Shown here piece after piece: positions 11,121 through 22,048 of a DNA stretch of 64,000 bases. The stretch covers positions 102,174,942-102,238,941 of the forward strand of contig CM051455.1 of NCBI GenBank assembly GCA_028274465.1. The letters are read 5' to 3'. Numbering within the stretch: position 1 is the stretch's first letter; each line of letters opens with the position of its first letter. The notes beneath the pieces are model-generated. The model searched no databases and was not told the origin of the DNA. It was given only the letters and a program-made list of their open reading frames with translations. The stretch is from Plantago ovata. Taxonomy: Eukaryota > Streptophyta > Magnoliopsida > Lamiales > Plantaginaceae. Made by a program: the position numbers and the translations under genes.

Positions 11121-13286
11121 CTATCTCTTCTTTTTTCGGGTACTAGGCTTCCCCTTCATTGATCTCCTCTCCATGCCACGAACCTGTGAATAATAAAGAA
11201 TATAGGCTGCAAGACCACAGTAGTGAGTAGTGAAAGAAATATCGGGCGGATCAGGTGGATCAGATATGGCGTGCAACACGTGTTGCTTGCTGTCCACTTC
11301 GATGGTGCAAGTTCTTTGGTAGATGTCCATCACGGAGCGTAGTTTAGTCAAGAATGTTTGCCCTAAGAGTATGACATCCCCCGTCCCAGGTGCAGATGCC
11401 GACATAACTACAAAATTGGTGTATATAGATGTTTCACCAATCTTGACCAACACATTTTTCACAACGCCCTCGGGTCTCATAAAGGATCCGTCCGCCAGTT
11501 GCACAATAGCCCTTTGCTCAGATAGTTTTCCAAGGTTTCTCTTTTCAAACACATTCAAAGGGATTATGTTTGAGTAGGATCCCGTGTCTAGTGTGGCACG
11601 GACATCTTCAAGCTCACCAATCCCTACCTTAACATCGAAACTTTTAGGGAGTGGTTCGGGATCCTCTTGCTCCCCATCACTTGCGTCAGAACCAAGGTCC
11701 TTCTCTTCTTCCTCAGCCTGTAGAAGTTCGTCCTTCATGCAACACTCGCACTTAACAACCTTCTTGATGGTGATTTCGTCAGGTACATCACCAGCCAATG
11801 TAATGGCATTCGACTTTACAGTGTTGCTAGGCAGTTTGCCTTGTTCCCTACTTGCTCCTCGGTCGATCAATTCCTGCATCTTTTGATGGGCAAGCCAAGT
11901 GCTCTCTTCCAACCTATCAAGCCTTGCCCTAGTCTTCTCGGAATCTTCTTCATAACGTTTGAGAAAACTTTGTGTGTGATCAACCATCTTCTGCAAGTTC
12001 TCCATCAGTTGAGCCGACTTCGACTTCGGTGGCTCTTTCGGAGCGGGGTTTTCGCAGTGATCATTACCATAGTTTAGCCTACTACGGTCTTGGTTAGGTC
12101 CATAAGTTTGGTTAGCCAGTGCATATCCTTGATTGTTACGGTATCCTCTTCTCCAAAATCCACCTCGAGGATTCCTACCGTCTTGTCCGTAGCTAACTCC
12201 TTGAGTACCAAACTCCGTAGCAAAGGCTTCTTCTTCGCCTCCTCGAGCCCAGTTGCCATCATCGTATGCCAGCTCCGATCTACACATATGATCCCCATGC
12301 CCATAGTTCTTGCATATTCGGCATACTTCGTTCGAAACAGTTGTTCCGGTGGCGCTCTTGATGACTTGCTTCAATTCGTTGGTAAAGCACTCGAATTGAT
12401 TCCCATTCCCCCTGTACATAGGGGCTTCTTGAATCGGTGGAGCTTCAGGTCCACGCCTCCTAACCATTGCTCTTGGGTCCTTGAACTGCGAACCCTTAGC
12501 AAGCCTTTCGAAAACAGCCCAGACGGCTTCTGCGGTTTCCTCCCAAATATTGCCTCGGCATTGGAAATCCACCACTTGTTGGTTCTCGAAGGTTAGTCCA
12601 TTGTAGAAGTGTTGGACTAGGTCAGAAAGTTCAAAAACATGGTGAGGACACTTGTTCGTGAGATCTTGGAACCTCTCGAATGAGGTGTAGATGGTCTCAT
12701 CATAGTCCTGCTTGAATCCAGTGATCTGCGCCTTAAGCGCGGTAGTCAAGGTGTGAGGGAAGTATTTCTCCATGAAAGCTGAAAAAACCTTTTCCCAAGT
12801 GTCCAGTGAGCCGGCTGGTAGAGAACTCAGCCATGACTTGGCTCTGTCGCCAAGTCCCATAGCAAAAACCTTCATCCTCAACTCATCCTTTGTTATGTCA
12901 GCTCCGGGTCGTGGGAGTTGGTTGACGAAATCATCGATATCGTGCAAGTACCCCATCACATCTTCCCTTGATAAGCCATAGAACCTCGGTAGTTGTTGGA
13001 ATGCGTGGTTCTTGATCTCCAGATCTCGGGTTGCAAACGAAAGAACAATCGCCGGTCCCCTCATACGATCCTTGGTGGGTTGTACCCATGCCTTCAGTGG
13101 TCTAGCTTCTGCCATTCCGTCGATTTCCTTGAAGAGTCTAAGTAGAGATTCAGAGAAATCGGTTTCCTCTATTTCCTCTAGTGCGTGCCTTTCAAGTAGT
13201 CGCCTTCTCTGGTGGTAGACTCTATCGATCTCAGCAATTGAATCAGCAAGCGGTGTTCCTGCAGAACGTGTATGCGGCATACACAA
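11121..13286 (-). CDS. Gag-protease polyprotein of element D (721 aa)
   Basis: This single open frame encodes the capsid and the aspartic protease. Gag motifs appear at about residues 110-260 (LPRFYGLSREDVMGYL, WLSSLPAGSLDTWEKVFSAF, KYFPHTL). A CCHC knuckle (CRICKNYGHGDHMC) follows near residue 325, a low-complexity R/G/N-rich stretch and a coiled-coil-like K/E region come next, and the protease begins around residue 575 (VRATLDTGSYSNIIPLNVF, with the catalytic DTG). It ends soon after protease, about 1.4 kb before the 3' LTR, with no RT motif following. The start ATG lies about 120 bases inside the primer-binding site. It is the only full-length ORF of the D/C family in the window. Confidence 0.9.
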   Translation of the reverse strand: MCMPHTRSAGTPLADSIAEIDRVYHQRRRLLERHALEEIEETDFSESLLRLFKEIDGMAEARPLKAWVQPTKDRMRGPAIVLSFATRDLEIKNHAFQQLPRFYGLSREDVMGYLHDIDDFVNQLPRPGADITKDELRMKVFAMGLGDRAKSWLSSLPAGSLDTWEKVFSAFMEKYFPHTLTTALKAQITGFKQDYDETIYTSFERFQDLTNKCPHHVFELSDLVQHFYNGLTFENQQVVDFQCRGNIWEETAEAVWAVFERLAKGSQFKDPRAMVRRRGPEAPPIQEAPMYRGNGNQFECFTNELKQVIKSATGTTVSNEVCRICKNYGHGDHMCRSELAYDDGNWARGGEEEAFATEFGTQGVSYGQDGRNPRGGFWRRGYRNNQGYALANQTYGPNQDRSRLNYGNDHCENPAPKEPPKSKSAQLMENLQKMVDHTQSFLKRYEEDSEKTRARLDRLEESTWLAHQKMQELIDRGASREQGKLPSNTVKSNAITLAGDVPDEITIKKVVKCECCMKDELLQAEEEEKDLGSDASDGEQEDPEPLPKSFDVKVGIGELEDVRATLDTGSYSNIIPLNVFEKRNLGKLSEQRAIVQLADGSFMRPEGVVKNVLVKIGETSIYTNFVVMSASAPGTGDVILLGQTFLTKLRSVMDIYQRTCTIEVDSKQHVLHAISDPPDPPDISFTTHYCGLAAYILYYSQVRGMERRSMKGKPSTRKKKR

Positions 13287-13404
13287 TCTGAAACAGACTA
13301 GGAAAGGTGTATTAGAGAGAGATTAAAAAGGAAAACTAAAACTAATAGAATTAGGAATCTAAAGCTGTAAATATAAACAAATTAAACAGAAAAAAGGAGT
13401 ATAG

Positions 13405-13422
13405 TCCCCGACAACGGCGCCA
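13405..13422 (-). other. tRNA-Asp primer-binding site of element D
   Basis: Read on the minus strand the site is TGGCGCCGTTGTCGGGGA, three bases inside the 5' LTR. It is complementary to the 3' end of plant tRNA-Asp with one mismatch (T for C). Use of tRNA-Asp is usual for Athila-like elements. Confidence 0.8.
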
Positions 13423-13425
13423 ATT

Positions 13426-14676
13426 TGATGAACGCGGATGTCGTGCTCCGGATTCAGTCAAATAAATTTGTTATTTAGCCAAAGGCAATCCACAACTACA
13501 ACGAAAACCGTAGTGTAGTAGCAGAATGACTCGAGTGTCGTTCTCTTAGGACTATAACTTGCTTTATCTATTTAACAAGAGAAAATAAAACAGCACATAG
13601 ATAGCAATAGGGGGTTTCTAGCAGATAATGGAGATTGGTGATAGTATGGTACTTCTTAGCATAATGGGTCGATAATCATGCATAAATTCCTCGGTCTTGC
13701 ATAGAGATCTTTGAATCAATCTAGTGTCCTGTTGCAAGTATTAAGCACTACGAAGATAATCTGGTCTAACTAGTCAATCACGATTGTCCTAATGTGTTCC
13801 GTAATTATTCAACACTACGAAGATAATTGGTCTGATGGTCGACTAGTGTCCAATTGTGCATAATGATCAATACAACATACGAGAATTTTGGTTACAACTG
13901 ATCAACGAAATAAAGCAATGACACGGAGTATAATGCGCGATATAGCCATTAGCATGATTATCTTCCCTCGCTAAGAATTCACATACTACAACCAATGATA
14001 AGTTTAGCTACTCATATTATGCATGCAATCAACAGAAATCATAGAAGAAAACATATTGAAAGATAAATAAAATAAGTAGATTAAATTGTAAGATACAAGT
14101 TACCGAAGGTTGTCAATCTCCGGATGATTGTGGTCCTACGAGCTCCAATCTGCTATGAAAAAGTATCCCCTAAGCTATGGAACTCCCAGGACAGGCCCCG
14201 GGAAGTCCCTACCTAAAACTATAGAGAGAGGTGAGAAAGAAGGCTTGGAAAGATATGATTTTCGGAGAAAAACTGAGCTCTATATATAGGCCCCGAAATA
14301 TCTCTGGGGCGGTTCGCCCCCCGGCTTTTTCGCGGAATTCCGCGTTTTTCGATGCGGATTTGGATTTCTTCACCTGTTCGGACTCGGTTTCAGACTTCTA
14401 TTGGCCTTCTAACCTCCAGATTCGACCCCTAGACTCCAAATCCTATCCGGAAACCTTCAGATACTCCAATTAGGCTTTTGGAACACCAATTCCTTGTCAG
14501 CTTCAATATATTTGCCCAGAAATCTCTGAATTTCAACCAAAACCTGTAAAATAAAATCTAAAGGGAAACGTGACACTATTCTAATAAAATGTACTAAAAT
14601 ATAGCTAAATTAACATAGAGGATAGCTAAAATAGGTGAAAAAGACTCGAATGAAAGTGTAAAATACACATTCATCA
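13426..14676 (-). repeat. 5' LTR of element D (1251 bp)
   Basis: It has the same termini as the left LTR (TGATGAACG ... TTCATCA). It lacks one of the two GC palindromes of the left LTR. The TATA box reading minus is at 14280-14289. Because this LTR drives genomic RNA, the promoter now has the single-palindrome form. Confidence 0.9.
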
Positions 14677-14681
14677 AGGTG

Positions 14682-15025
14682 CTCCATGCGAGGACATCTG
14701 AGTTCTCTCGTAGGAAGAGTGATAAGGATAGCTTGAGTTCCTCCGGTAGATCAGCTGCTATCTTGGTGGTTCGTGTAGGGAAAGCCTCGAAAAGAGGGAG
14801 GTCTTTTACTTCGGAAGATGGTTCGATACGCTCCTTCCCTTCGACATTGCCTGACGGGGAGTCTAGTACGCTATTATCCTTGACCACCATGCACTGCCTC
14901 TTCGAGGCTGAAGAGGTTTCGAGCCCCTTCTCGATGAATTCGAGTGGAGGGAGTTTGGACTGTGTGGTTGTACAGTAGCATTCCCATGCTTCTTTAGGAT
15001 CTCCTTTGACCTCTCCTACTCCAAC
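14682..15025 (-). pseudogene. Pol segment of element A between protease and RT
   Basis: The minus-strand frame shows the conserved pre-RT stretch (KIAADLPEELKLSLSLFLRE, then NSDVLAWS) that precedes RT in Tat elements. It is separated from RT by the insertion of D at 14677, and from protease by a TAG at 15026. The corresponding part of B runs off the window end at 64000. Confidence 0.75.
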
Positions 15026-16422
15026 CTACGTGGGAAATTTCATTTTCATGTGGTAAGTAGACGCCACGACTTGAAATTGGTTGAGCCCGGGGCGTCCGAA
15101 TAGGACGTTGTATCCCAAGGGTGCGTCGACTACCACGTATTGGCAATGGTGGGTGACCTTCGAAGGATTCGTTCCAATGGATGTCAATAGCCAAAGGGTT
15201 CCTAGGGGTTTGACCACGGCGCCCTCGAAACCTGATAAATTTGTTGAAACATCTAGGAAACCAGTCCCTTCGATCTTCATTTTTTTTAGGGTAGCCGTAG
15301 TGATTACGTTCACCGAACTGCCGGTGTCCACCAAGATCTTGCTGACGTTGAAACCGGAAATGACCATCGAAACTACCAAAGGGAAATTTGGGTCTTGGTT
15401 TCGAGTGGTCTCTGGGGAGGGGACATCGTTATGATCGAAAACTATGGCCAAACTTTGTTCTTCGAGGCTCCCGACATTGAAAGTCGGCGCGCGTGGGGCG
15501 TAGGCATTTCTCATTTTCCACCCCGTTCGATCCCTTTCCTTCCTTGAGTCGCCTCCTGTGGGGCCTCCCGCAATGTACTTGATTTCCCCGAAGATATGTT
15601 CATTATATGAATTGTCCTCCCTTGTTCCGCTATCCTTGGACTCCCGAAACACGGCTGACTGCATGGGTAGGGGAGGCCTCGAAGGTGTGAGTCGAGAAAC
15701 TTCGGACTTGCGTTTCTCTACCAGCCGGATCATTAAGTCCCCATACGAGTCTTTGTACTCTTGCGCGTATCCTTCATCCACAAGGTGCTCTAGTTCGGCG
15801 GTTAACTCGATGCATCTTTCGGTGTCATGACCTTGTTGTTTGTGGAATTTGCAATATTCTTCGGAGCTCTTTGTAGTGTTGGTTTCCTTGTGCTTTCGAG
15901 GCCACCTGACGAAAGGTTGTTTCTCGATGATCGAAAAGACCTTTCGTTGGGGGTACCGGATGGGTCTTGGGTTCCTTCGTGGGAGACGTCTATCGAAATT
16001 CGGACGTTGTCTTCCTTGATCATGGATTGGTTCGACGGGTCCTCTTCTTGGAGATTTTTCCTTTCGACGGTCGGGGGAAATTTCGAACGCTAGCTTCGCT
16101 TCCTTGATCATCCTTTCTTCTTCGATGTACTTATTCACGATATCCGAGAGTTCTTCAGCGGTCTCAGTTTTTTCTCTCGAGATTTCGGAGGCTAAGCCTC
16201 GATTTCGGGTGTTCGTGTATAAGGTCTGCCTTCGAAAATGCATGGGGTGGTCTTCCACTTGCAAAGCTACGACGTTGAATCGTTGCCACCATCGTCGAAG
16301 GGGTTCGTCGCTTTTTTGTATGATGTCTTGTAGACAACTACTCGACTGTCGAGACTTTTTGTAGTCGGTGAAATGGCCTAGGAATGCTTGGACTAGGTCC
16401 GCGTAAGAGCGGATCGATCCGG
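15026..16422 (-). pseudogene. Gag (C-terminal) and protease of element A
   Basis: The frame is open from the truncation point at 16422. Gag sequence includes SYADLVQAFLGHF and RRWWQRFNVVALQVEDHP, typical of Tat gag. A zinc-binding stretch follows (YCKFHKQQGHDTERC), then the aspartic protease (KILVDTGSSVNVITTATLKK and VLFGRPGLNQF). It stops at TAG 15026. The N-terminus of gag and the 5' LTR are gone, deleted together with GlnRS exons 1-2 of this repeat unit. Confidence 0.85.
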
Positions 16423-16423
16423 T

Positions 16424-17060
16424 GGAAAATTATATGACTTTACATGACTTGATTTCATGTACCAATACTTTACATGATCAAGCATGTACCAATACTTTAC
16501 ATGAGGATTTCATGTTTTCCGTTGGAAGGTCGCCACAAAATTTCCGGCAAATGCTCTTGTGCATCGGCCTACTTTGCTTTCATATATTACCACATTCAAG
16601 GTTAACAAGTTTTATTTATTTATTGTATTTTATACTTTACACCATTATGGTTTTCAAATGCGATACTAGCCATTTTCTCTGTTTTCGTAGATTAAGACCC
16701 CTGCTCAGTTGGAAGCTGCCTTTTCTTTTCTTTCTGCTACTTCATCCGATAACTTGAACTCCGATGACTTCGAAGAAACTTGTGGTGTTGGTATGAGAAT
16801 ATTCGTAATATGTATTAATTGAAGGCTCTTTAGATTATGAATTTAATTGAGAATTCGGGTGGGTTGCATCTTTAGACATTTTTTTATGGGTGTAAGTCAT
16901 CATTTAATATACCCTAGAAAGCTTAGGGAACACACAACTCTTTGTTATGTATCTGGACTGCTGTGAAGTAACTCTGATGTGCCTCTGCTTTAGCAGTTTG
17001 TTTCTTGTAATGAATTCAATGTCTTACTTCGGCCCTTCCAAACCGATATCAAAACCCGAC
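16424..17060 (+). pseudogene. GlnRS: GlnRS fragment of unit U0: exons 3 and 4 only
   Basis: Exon 3 is 16529-16600 (VATKFPANALVHRP, then TLLSYI) and exon 4 is 16691-16790 (IKTPAQLEAAFSFLSATSSD ... ACGVG). Both have AG acceptors and GT donors, and the reading matches the N-terminal tRNA-binding region of plant glutaminyl-tRNA synthetase. Exons 1-2 were lost when the left side was fused to element A. The first 100 bases contain a twice-copied phrase (catgtaccaatactttacatga), which looks like repair filler. No exon encoding the catalytic core follows; intron sequence continues to the MULE. Confidence 0.75.
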
Positions 17061-17440
17061 CCATCGATTAAGGGAAAATTATATAGAGAAACTATCAGGC
17101 GGTGCCTATGTTGGCGAAAAATTCGCTTTCACACCCTTTAGGTTGTTGACTTTTAGGGGGGTATGAAATGTCCAGAATGCCACTAGTTAATTAATTGAAA
17201 AGACATGATTAGCACACCTAAATATGAGTTGATGACATTCATAGTGTCACTCCACGCGCTCAAAACCTTCTTTTTGTCAGAACGAATGTACCCATCACAC
17301 TGTAGCTGGGGTTGGTTTTCGATGATATGTGATAGTTGGATTCACACACCACCACACATTCAAACTAAGATATCTCTGATTCCTTACAAAAAAAAAAAAG
17401 AATACACTGAAACTTCAATTTTACGGGTAGTTTTCATTGA

Positions 17441-17770
17441 TTGTTGGTAAATCAATGACTCTTTCACATGACATTACACGATATCAGATTCGACAGTCTC
17501 AGGCGGCAGGTTTGTTCAATTTTATCTGGCATTATTTTTGAAGAAGTTTAATTTGTCAGTTAATTAACGTTTTCCGATGGAATTTTGTTTAGCTATGCTT
17601 CATGTAATGCTGGGTTGGAGGAGGACTAGATCGAATTCCGATAATAGTTATGAACGGATGCTATCAGCGGTTGCTGCGAATCCGACAGTACTAGATGATG
17701 TTACAGTTGAAGAAGGTGGGTCCCCAAAATCATTTTTGTTAAAAGTCTATTTTCAACATCTTCTGCAATA
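17441..17770 (+). other. Unrecognised open segment inside MULE M1
   Basis: A 64-codon frame (17577-17768) ends in a run that reads as plausible protein (SNSDNSYERMLSAVAANPTV) and is followed by a possible donor (gaag then gtgggt, about 17716). A second stretch after a possible acceptor (gttttag, about 17804) could be a further exon. The same sequence is in M3 at 47017-47360 with very few changes. It runs opposite to the transposase and might be a captured host-gene fragment. I do not recognise the protein. Confidence 0.35.
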
Positions 17771-17919
17771 AATAGAGTTACATCGTTATTCTATTTGTGT
17801 TTTAGTTGGGACCATCAAAGGAACAAACAATTGTGGGTGTGGGGATTCATTGTGCTTTTGGTTTGTAATTGTCTGGTTAATTCTAACACGTGGGTATTAT
17901 TGGTTGTAATTTTCTATAC

Positions 17920-20500
17920 TTATGTAGACATGTATAATTTTCTGAAAGGCTTATCCAGGCAATTCTCGCATGTGAAAGGCTTCTTCTTCTTATAGGGGAT
18001 ATCACCAAATGAATAGTGTCGCTTTCTTTTTGGCCTGCCAGCTGACAGCTTTCTTGGTGGTGCAGTAATTTTCTTCACCTCCCCCATGGCCCTTATACAT
18101 TCACCGCGCAATGATGTGGGTATTGGCTGGATTTCAGGAGAATATGCTAGTTTGTAGGTGGCAACAAAGAAACAAGGATCAATCACACCTAAAACATGTG
18201 GTAGCTTTTGAGAAATGACCTGGGTTGCGTGCACGGAAAACCCTGCAGCTGCCACCCATAACAAGTACAAGTCCTCTTCTTCAGATCCACAGTTTGTGTA
18301 GTGTTGGATAGAACCTCATATATACCGGTTTCATCATCTCCATCTGGCGAAATAATCACCCAACACCTTCCTTTCTCAACAAAGGCATTCCATTGGTTCT
18401 CCCGGCGAGGGCAAAGCGTCCCTGTCCAAACACGACTTTCAATCCTACGTTCTGAATACCATCGCATCAGAACCTTGCGTATGCTATCAAGCATGACCAT
18501 CGGAGGCAGGGACCGTAAAGGAACTATTCGAGTATTGAAAAACTCTGCAGCATTTGAAGTCATCTCCCCATAACGTACCACATTTGGAGAATATGCAACT
18601 GCCCACATCTTTGGAGGGAGATTTTTTAGGAAAGCAACTGCCCGTGGCCCACCTGCATCTTCAAACTGTGATACACACTCCTCGAACAGAGACTTTGTAG
18701 GAGCATAGGCGCATCTGTTGAATAACCCCCACAATCTTCTTCCGGTACAATACAGTGGCAGGGTTGGGGTACTTGCCTTTTAGATTGAGTCCTACAAGAA
18801 ATAATGTTGTCAATACCAACCGCGAAAGGTGAAATGTACTTACGAAATATTTCGAATTATAATGCATATAATATCTGGTGTAATGTACTTATAAAAGATT
18901 TGCAACCTAGATGCCAAAGACATTAGAAGTGTCTCGGTTCAGCATACACGTCCGGGAGGGCAACCATTATCCCATCATGTCGGTCAGAAAGAAAAATATC
19001 TTCTTCTCATGGCGAACATGTGTTTGCAGCATTCCTGCATTAAATTATGACACAATAAGTCTATTGAATATGCGAGTAGTTAAATTTACATGACATAATT
19101 CAATATTTAACATACGTATGAAGTAGGTCTAATTATCTGTTGTTTCTGCATCCACTATTCCAAAAGCCACCGGAAACAGCCCTGACATTGATACACATTG
19201 CCACATAACCAGTAAGGTAAATACACTTGTACAACAAATGTAATTGATCTTATAATAACTTTATAATAGTAACACATTAACTGAGAATTTACCATTGTCA
19301 CCGTCCTTGCCAAGAGCAGTCATGAGTTGCCCTTTATATTTCCCTTTCAATGATGTAGCATCAATAAAAAGCATAGGGCGACAACGGCTGAAACCATCTA
19401 AGCTCGCTTGGAACGCCAAGAAGCAACGAAAAAACTCATTTGTCTCACGCTTTGTCTATATGTCAAACACAGAACCGGGGTTGGTTTCTTTCACGACCCT
19501 CCCATACCGTTGAAGTGCGTTAAACGAGTCCTTATATCCACTATAAATCTTATCTCTATAAATCTGATGTGCTCTCCATGCCTTAATATAATTAACAGTC
19601 ATCCCATATTTAGTCGACATCAAGTTCTCCACTGCCTTCCCATTGATACCAGGATTTTGCTTAACATTCTCCAATACCATTGCAACTATCATTTTGGGTG
19701 TGAAGCGAGAACTATCATCCTTCATCAACAAACTGTTGCAGTCATGCACAAGCACCCCGCTATTGATCAAGAAATATTCCATCACACCATTAATCTTTTT
19801 CTCAGTCCCAGAAAGTTTCCACTTGCACCCCATTGTGTTTCGCTTCTTACAGTACACGGACACACCTTGCTTGTTGTTCTTAGAAAAAGCATATTTAAAG
19901 CCAAAGTGACCCGCATACTTTATTAACTCACTACGAAACTCGTCTGAACCACCAAAGAATTTATGGCCAATCCCCCTGATATTACTAGCCCAGATCTTGC
20001 TTACAAGTGGAGTAACCACCTCTAGAGGAGTAACATCAAAACGTGGTGTCATATCTTCATCAAATTCTGCCGAACCAAAATTTTGAGAACATTCTCTGCC
20101 AACCATTGTGGCTCTACTTTTTTTACATTTTCCACTTCTAACATTCTCCTCAGACATCCCTCGACTATCTACAACAACATCATTGTATGTCATCTTCAAA
20201 TCTACTACTTTGGGACATAAATTACCAATATGGTACATCATAACAACAAAATCGACATCACAATTCATGCTTACAGCGGGGTATGTACCAATAGAGTAGG
20301 TAAATGAAATCGCACTTTGAATTACTAGGTAAATTCATGCTTACAATGGAATGTTCATGAATGGTGATGCCAGATTGTACCTGGTTGTAGTCGACCATGA
20401 GTACGCAAATCAGCTTCTTCATATGAATACCTGCTTCTTCCGTATACGTCTCCATCATCCGCTCCAAATCGCCTAGATCAATGACTCTACCGTATACGCA
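17920..20500 (-). pseudogene. MULE transposase of M1 (mudrA-like), broken
   Basis: Transposase pieces run right to left. N-terminal segments at about 20500-20268 and 20268-19456 include the Mutator DNA-binding region (GIGHKFFGGSDEFRSELIKY, CKKRNTMGCKW). A middle part at 19330-18740 includes DATSLKGKYKGQL-type sequence and an SDRH stretch. A C-terminal part at 18734-17920 has LPPKMWAVAYSPNVVRYGEM, the SWIM-type C-x-C ... PC motif and a K/R-rich tail. An in-frame TAG at 19456 replaces CAG of M3, and near 20320-20350 a segment present in M3 is replaced by a short unrelated join. The SWIM motif is frameshifted (GFPC, then HATQVIS in another frame), as in M3. Confidence 0.8.
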
Positions 20501-20920
20501 AATCTCCTAGATCAATGACTCTGTAAGAATGTTTTTGAATTTTCCCCCTTTTTTCATGAAGTTCATCTGAGAGAATGAATGTTTGATGTCACTATTTATA
20601 TGAAACATCTTCAGAAAGAATTTGAAATTCAAAAATCTCTGACACCTTTTCCCGGAGAGATAACGAATCGAGCTGGGTGGGTGTGAATGAATTCCGGAGA
20701 GTGTTGGGGAGAGAGGATAAATTGTTTGAGCCATTAATACGACTAATCTTCTGTAATTAAGCCGCGCATGCGTTTCCCTCACAAGCTGTTAAGACGGAGA
20801 GGGTGTGAAAGCGATTTTTTTTGCTTTTTGTGTTGACCAGGGTGTGAATGTGAAGATTTTTCAAAAGTGGGTGTTATTAGACAATTTTCTCAATTATATA
20901 CAAGTGTCGGCCATTGATTA

Positions 20921-22047
20921 ACACATTAGAATTCAGCGGCCCGGCCAAAACAAACTCCATGTCCAAAACACCCATCAGAACCAATAGGCTCAAGAAGCTT
21001 CCCCTTACACAAGACAAGACCACATTAAACCCATTACCATCTGCAGTCTCTTCAAAATCCAAGTTATTAATTCTAATTCTTAAAGCAAGACAATTTCGGT
21101 GAGTTGCCTTTCTTCAATCTGCTCCTATAGCTGAGATGTCTTAAATGAACTAGTCGTCTAGTCGAGCCTTGAATCACGGTTTACTATATCCAGATTCACA
21201 TAAACGGCGACCTGGAACCTTTACAGTTCGTACTGTTTGTAAGCACCAATTAAAGTAACCCGCGTGGCTTTTTGGCCTAAAAAAGAAGGAATCCATTGAA
21301 AATTAAAGAGGATTCCGTTATTCTATTCTTTCGACACGCAATCAGGGTTTTAGTTTTACATTTTTTACCAGTCTCTCTAAACAATCTAACGTCATACCTT
21401 CACAGCTCGCTCCCTCGAAGAAGATGGTGTGAATGGACATCCAATCCAAAGAAGTCCACTTCCGAATCTCTTATCTAACTAGCCCAAAGCCGGGAAAGAA
21501 AGAAGAAATTTTTTTTTCCACCTCTCTGCTTCTCGGATCGAATCAGCCTAGAAGAGAGACCGACCGGGGAAACATGACGGCGATAAGCCACTCGATTTGT
21601 TTCTCAATATTGGTTTAGATGAACGAACGACCAAAAACACCGTCGCCAACAACAAAGTCACAAACAATCTCACTGCCGTCATTCACGAGGTGCGTGCGTG
21701 CATCCCAAACTCCAATTGCATGTTTGTTTTTCATTTCATATACTGTTTAGCTCAAATTTCTGCTTGTCTTATGCCTATGTTAATGTGGAAACAAACTGAC
21801 TGATTGTGGAAAGGAATATTCGATTCGTGCTTAGTTGATTTAGGATGGATTTGTTGCTGCGAGATGTTTATCAATCCGATTTTGGTTGAGAATTGTTCAT
21901 TTTCAGTTTATAATAGTTCAATCAATAGCTAAACTCCAAACAGTGTTGGATTAAACGTTTTAACTTGATTTGAAGGTGTTGTTGGTATATGAGCTTACTT
22001 ATTATATCTAGTTAATAATATTTGGATACTGTATTTCAGGCTGTTTG
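20921..22047 (+). pseudogene. GlnRS: GlnRS fragment of unit U1: upstream region and interrupted exon 1
   Basis: The upstream region (20921-21423) continues past the site where A and B are inserted in U0 and U3. The start codon is at 21424, but after two codons a 137-bp insertion (21430-21566) brings a TGA. The rest of exon 1 (to 21689, then gtgcgt donor) reads LFLNIGLDERT and NNKVTNNLTAVIHE in frame, as in plant GlnRS N-termini. Intron 1 follows with one copy of the phrase that is duplicated in U2. The unit ends at the exon 2 acceptor (ttcag, then gctg), joined through about 5 filler bases to MULE sequence at 22049. Confidence 0.75.
21430..21566. other. 137-bp insertion in GlnRS exon 1 of unit U1
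   Basis: This segment is absent from exon 1 of U2 (32869-32997), where atggtg runs straight into gggaaacatg. It has no terminal repeats or target duplication that I can see. Its origin is unknown. It could be captured filler DNA from double-strand-break repair. Confidence 0.6.
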
Positions 22048-22048
22048 T

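Larger units (their letters stand above)
8390..14676 (-). mobile_element. Element D: gag-protease-only, Athila-like LTR retrotransposon (6.29 kb)
   Basis: It is bounded by TGATGAACG and CATTCATCA and flanked by the direct repeat aggtg (8385-8389 and 14677-14681); copy B is uninterrupted at this site (around 63910). LTRs are 8390-9660 and 13426-14676, with a tRNA-Asp primer site at 13405-13422 next to the right LTR, so the element reads right to left. The only ORF is a 721-codon gag-protease. Reverse transcriptase, RNase H and integrase are absent, so mobility would need enzymes supplied in trans. It is a smaller relative of element C: the 10966-11070 region shows it lacks the about 2.5 kb that in C holds the env-position ORF. 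Confidence 0.9.
134..16423 (-). mobile_element. Element A: Tat-type Ty3 LTR retrotransposon, 5'-truncated, hosting nested element D
   Basis: The element runs right to left: gag/protease at 16422-15026, reverse transcriptase and two RNase H domains at 8337-6592, integrase at 6266-5031, an antisense gene on the plus strand at 1366-3920 and the 3' LTR at 134-618. Two RNase H domains plus an antisense ORF downstream of pol are hallmarks of the plant Tat lineage. Element D (8390-14676) is inserted in pol. The 5' LTR and the start of gag are missing: gag stays open to 16423 and then passes abruptly into GlnRS intron sequence. Internal stops, a frameshift in integrase and a nonsense codon after protease show it cannot move by itself. 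It is a close relative of element B and sits at the identical site of its repeat unit. Confidence 0.9.
17071..20910 (-). mobile_element. MULE M1 (MuDR-like DNA transposon), degenerate
   Basis: Terminal repeats are imperfect: the left end (from about 17072, attatatagagaaa ... cgctttcacaccct) is matched in reverse by the right end (about 20801-20905, agggtgtgaaagcg ... ttctcaattatata). Flanks ccatcgatta (17061-17070) and ccattgatta (20911-20920) agree at 9 of 10 bases, compatible with the 9-10 bp target duplication of Mutator elements. The transposase gene lies on the minus strand. M1 is the only MULE copy here not split by another element, but its gene is broken. The exact ends are uncertain. 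Confidence 0.65.

Noticed and set aside
12090..12596. Plus-strand ORF opposite gag of element D (and 28802-29341 in element C)
   Set aside because: Antisense shadow of the gag coding region; both copies track gag conservation, with no independent motif.
19408..19926. Plus-strand ORF opposite the MULE transposase (also 48640-49158)
   Set aside because: Mirror of the conserved transposase frame; no independent feature.
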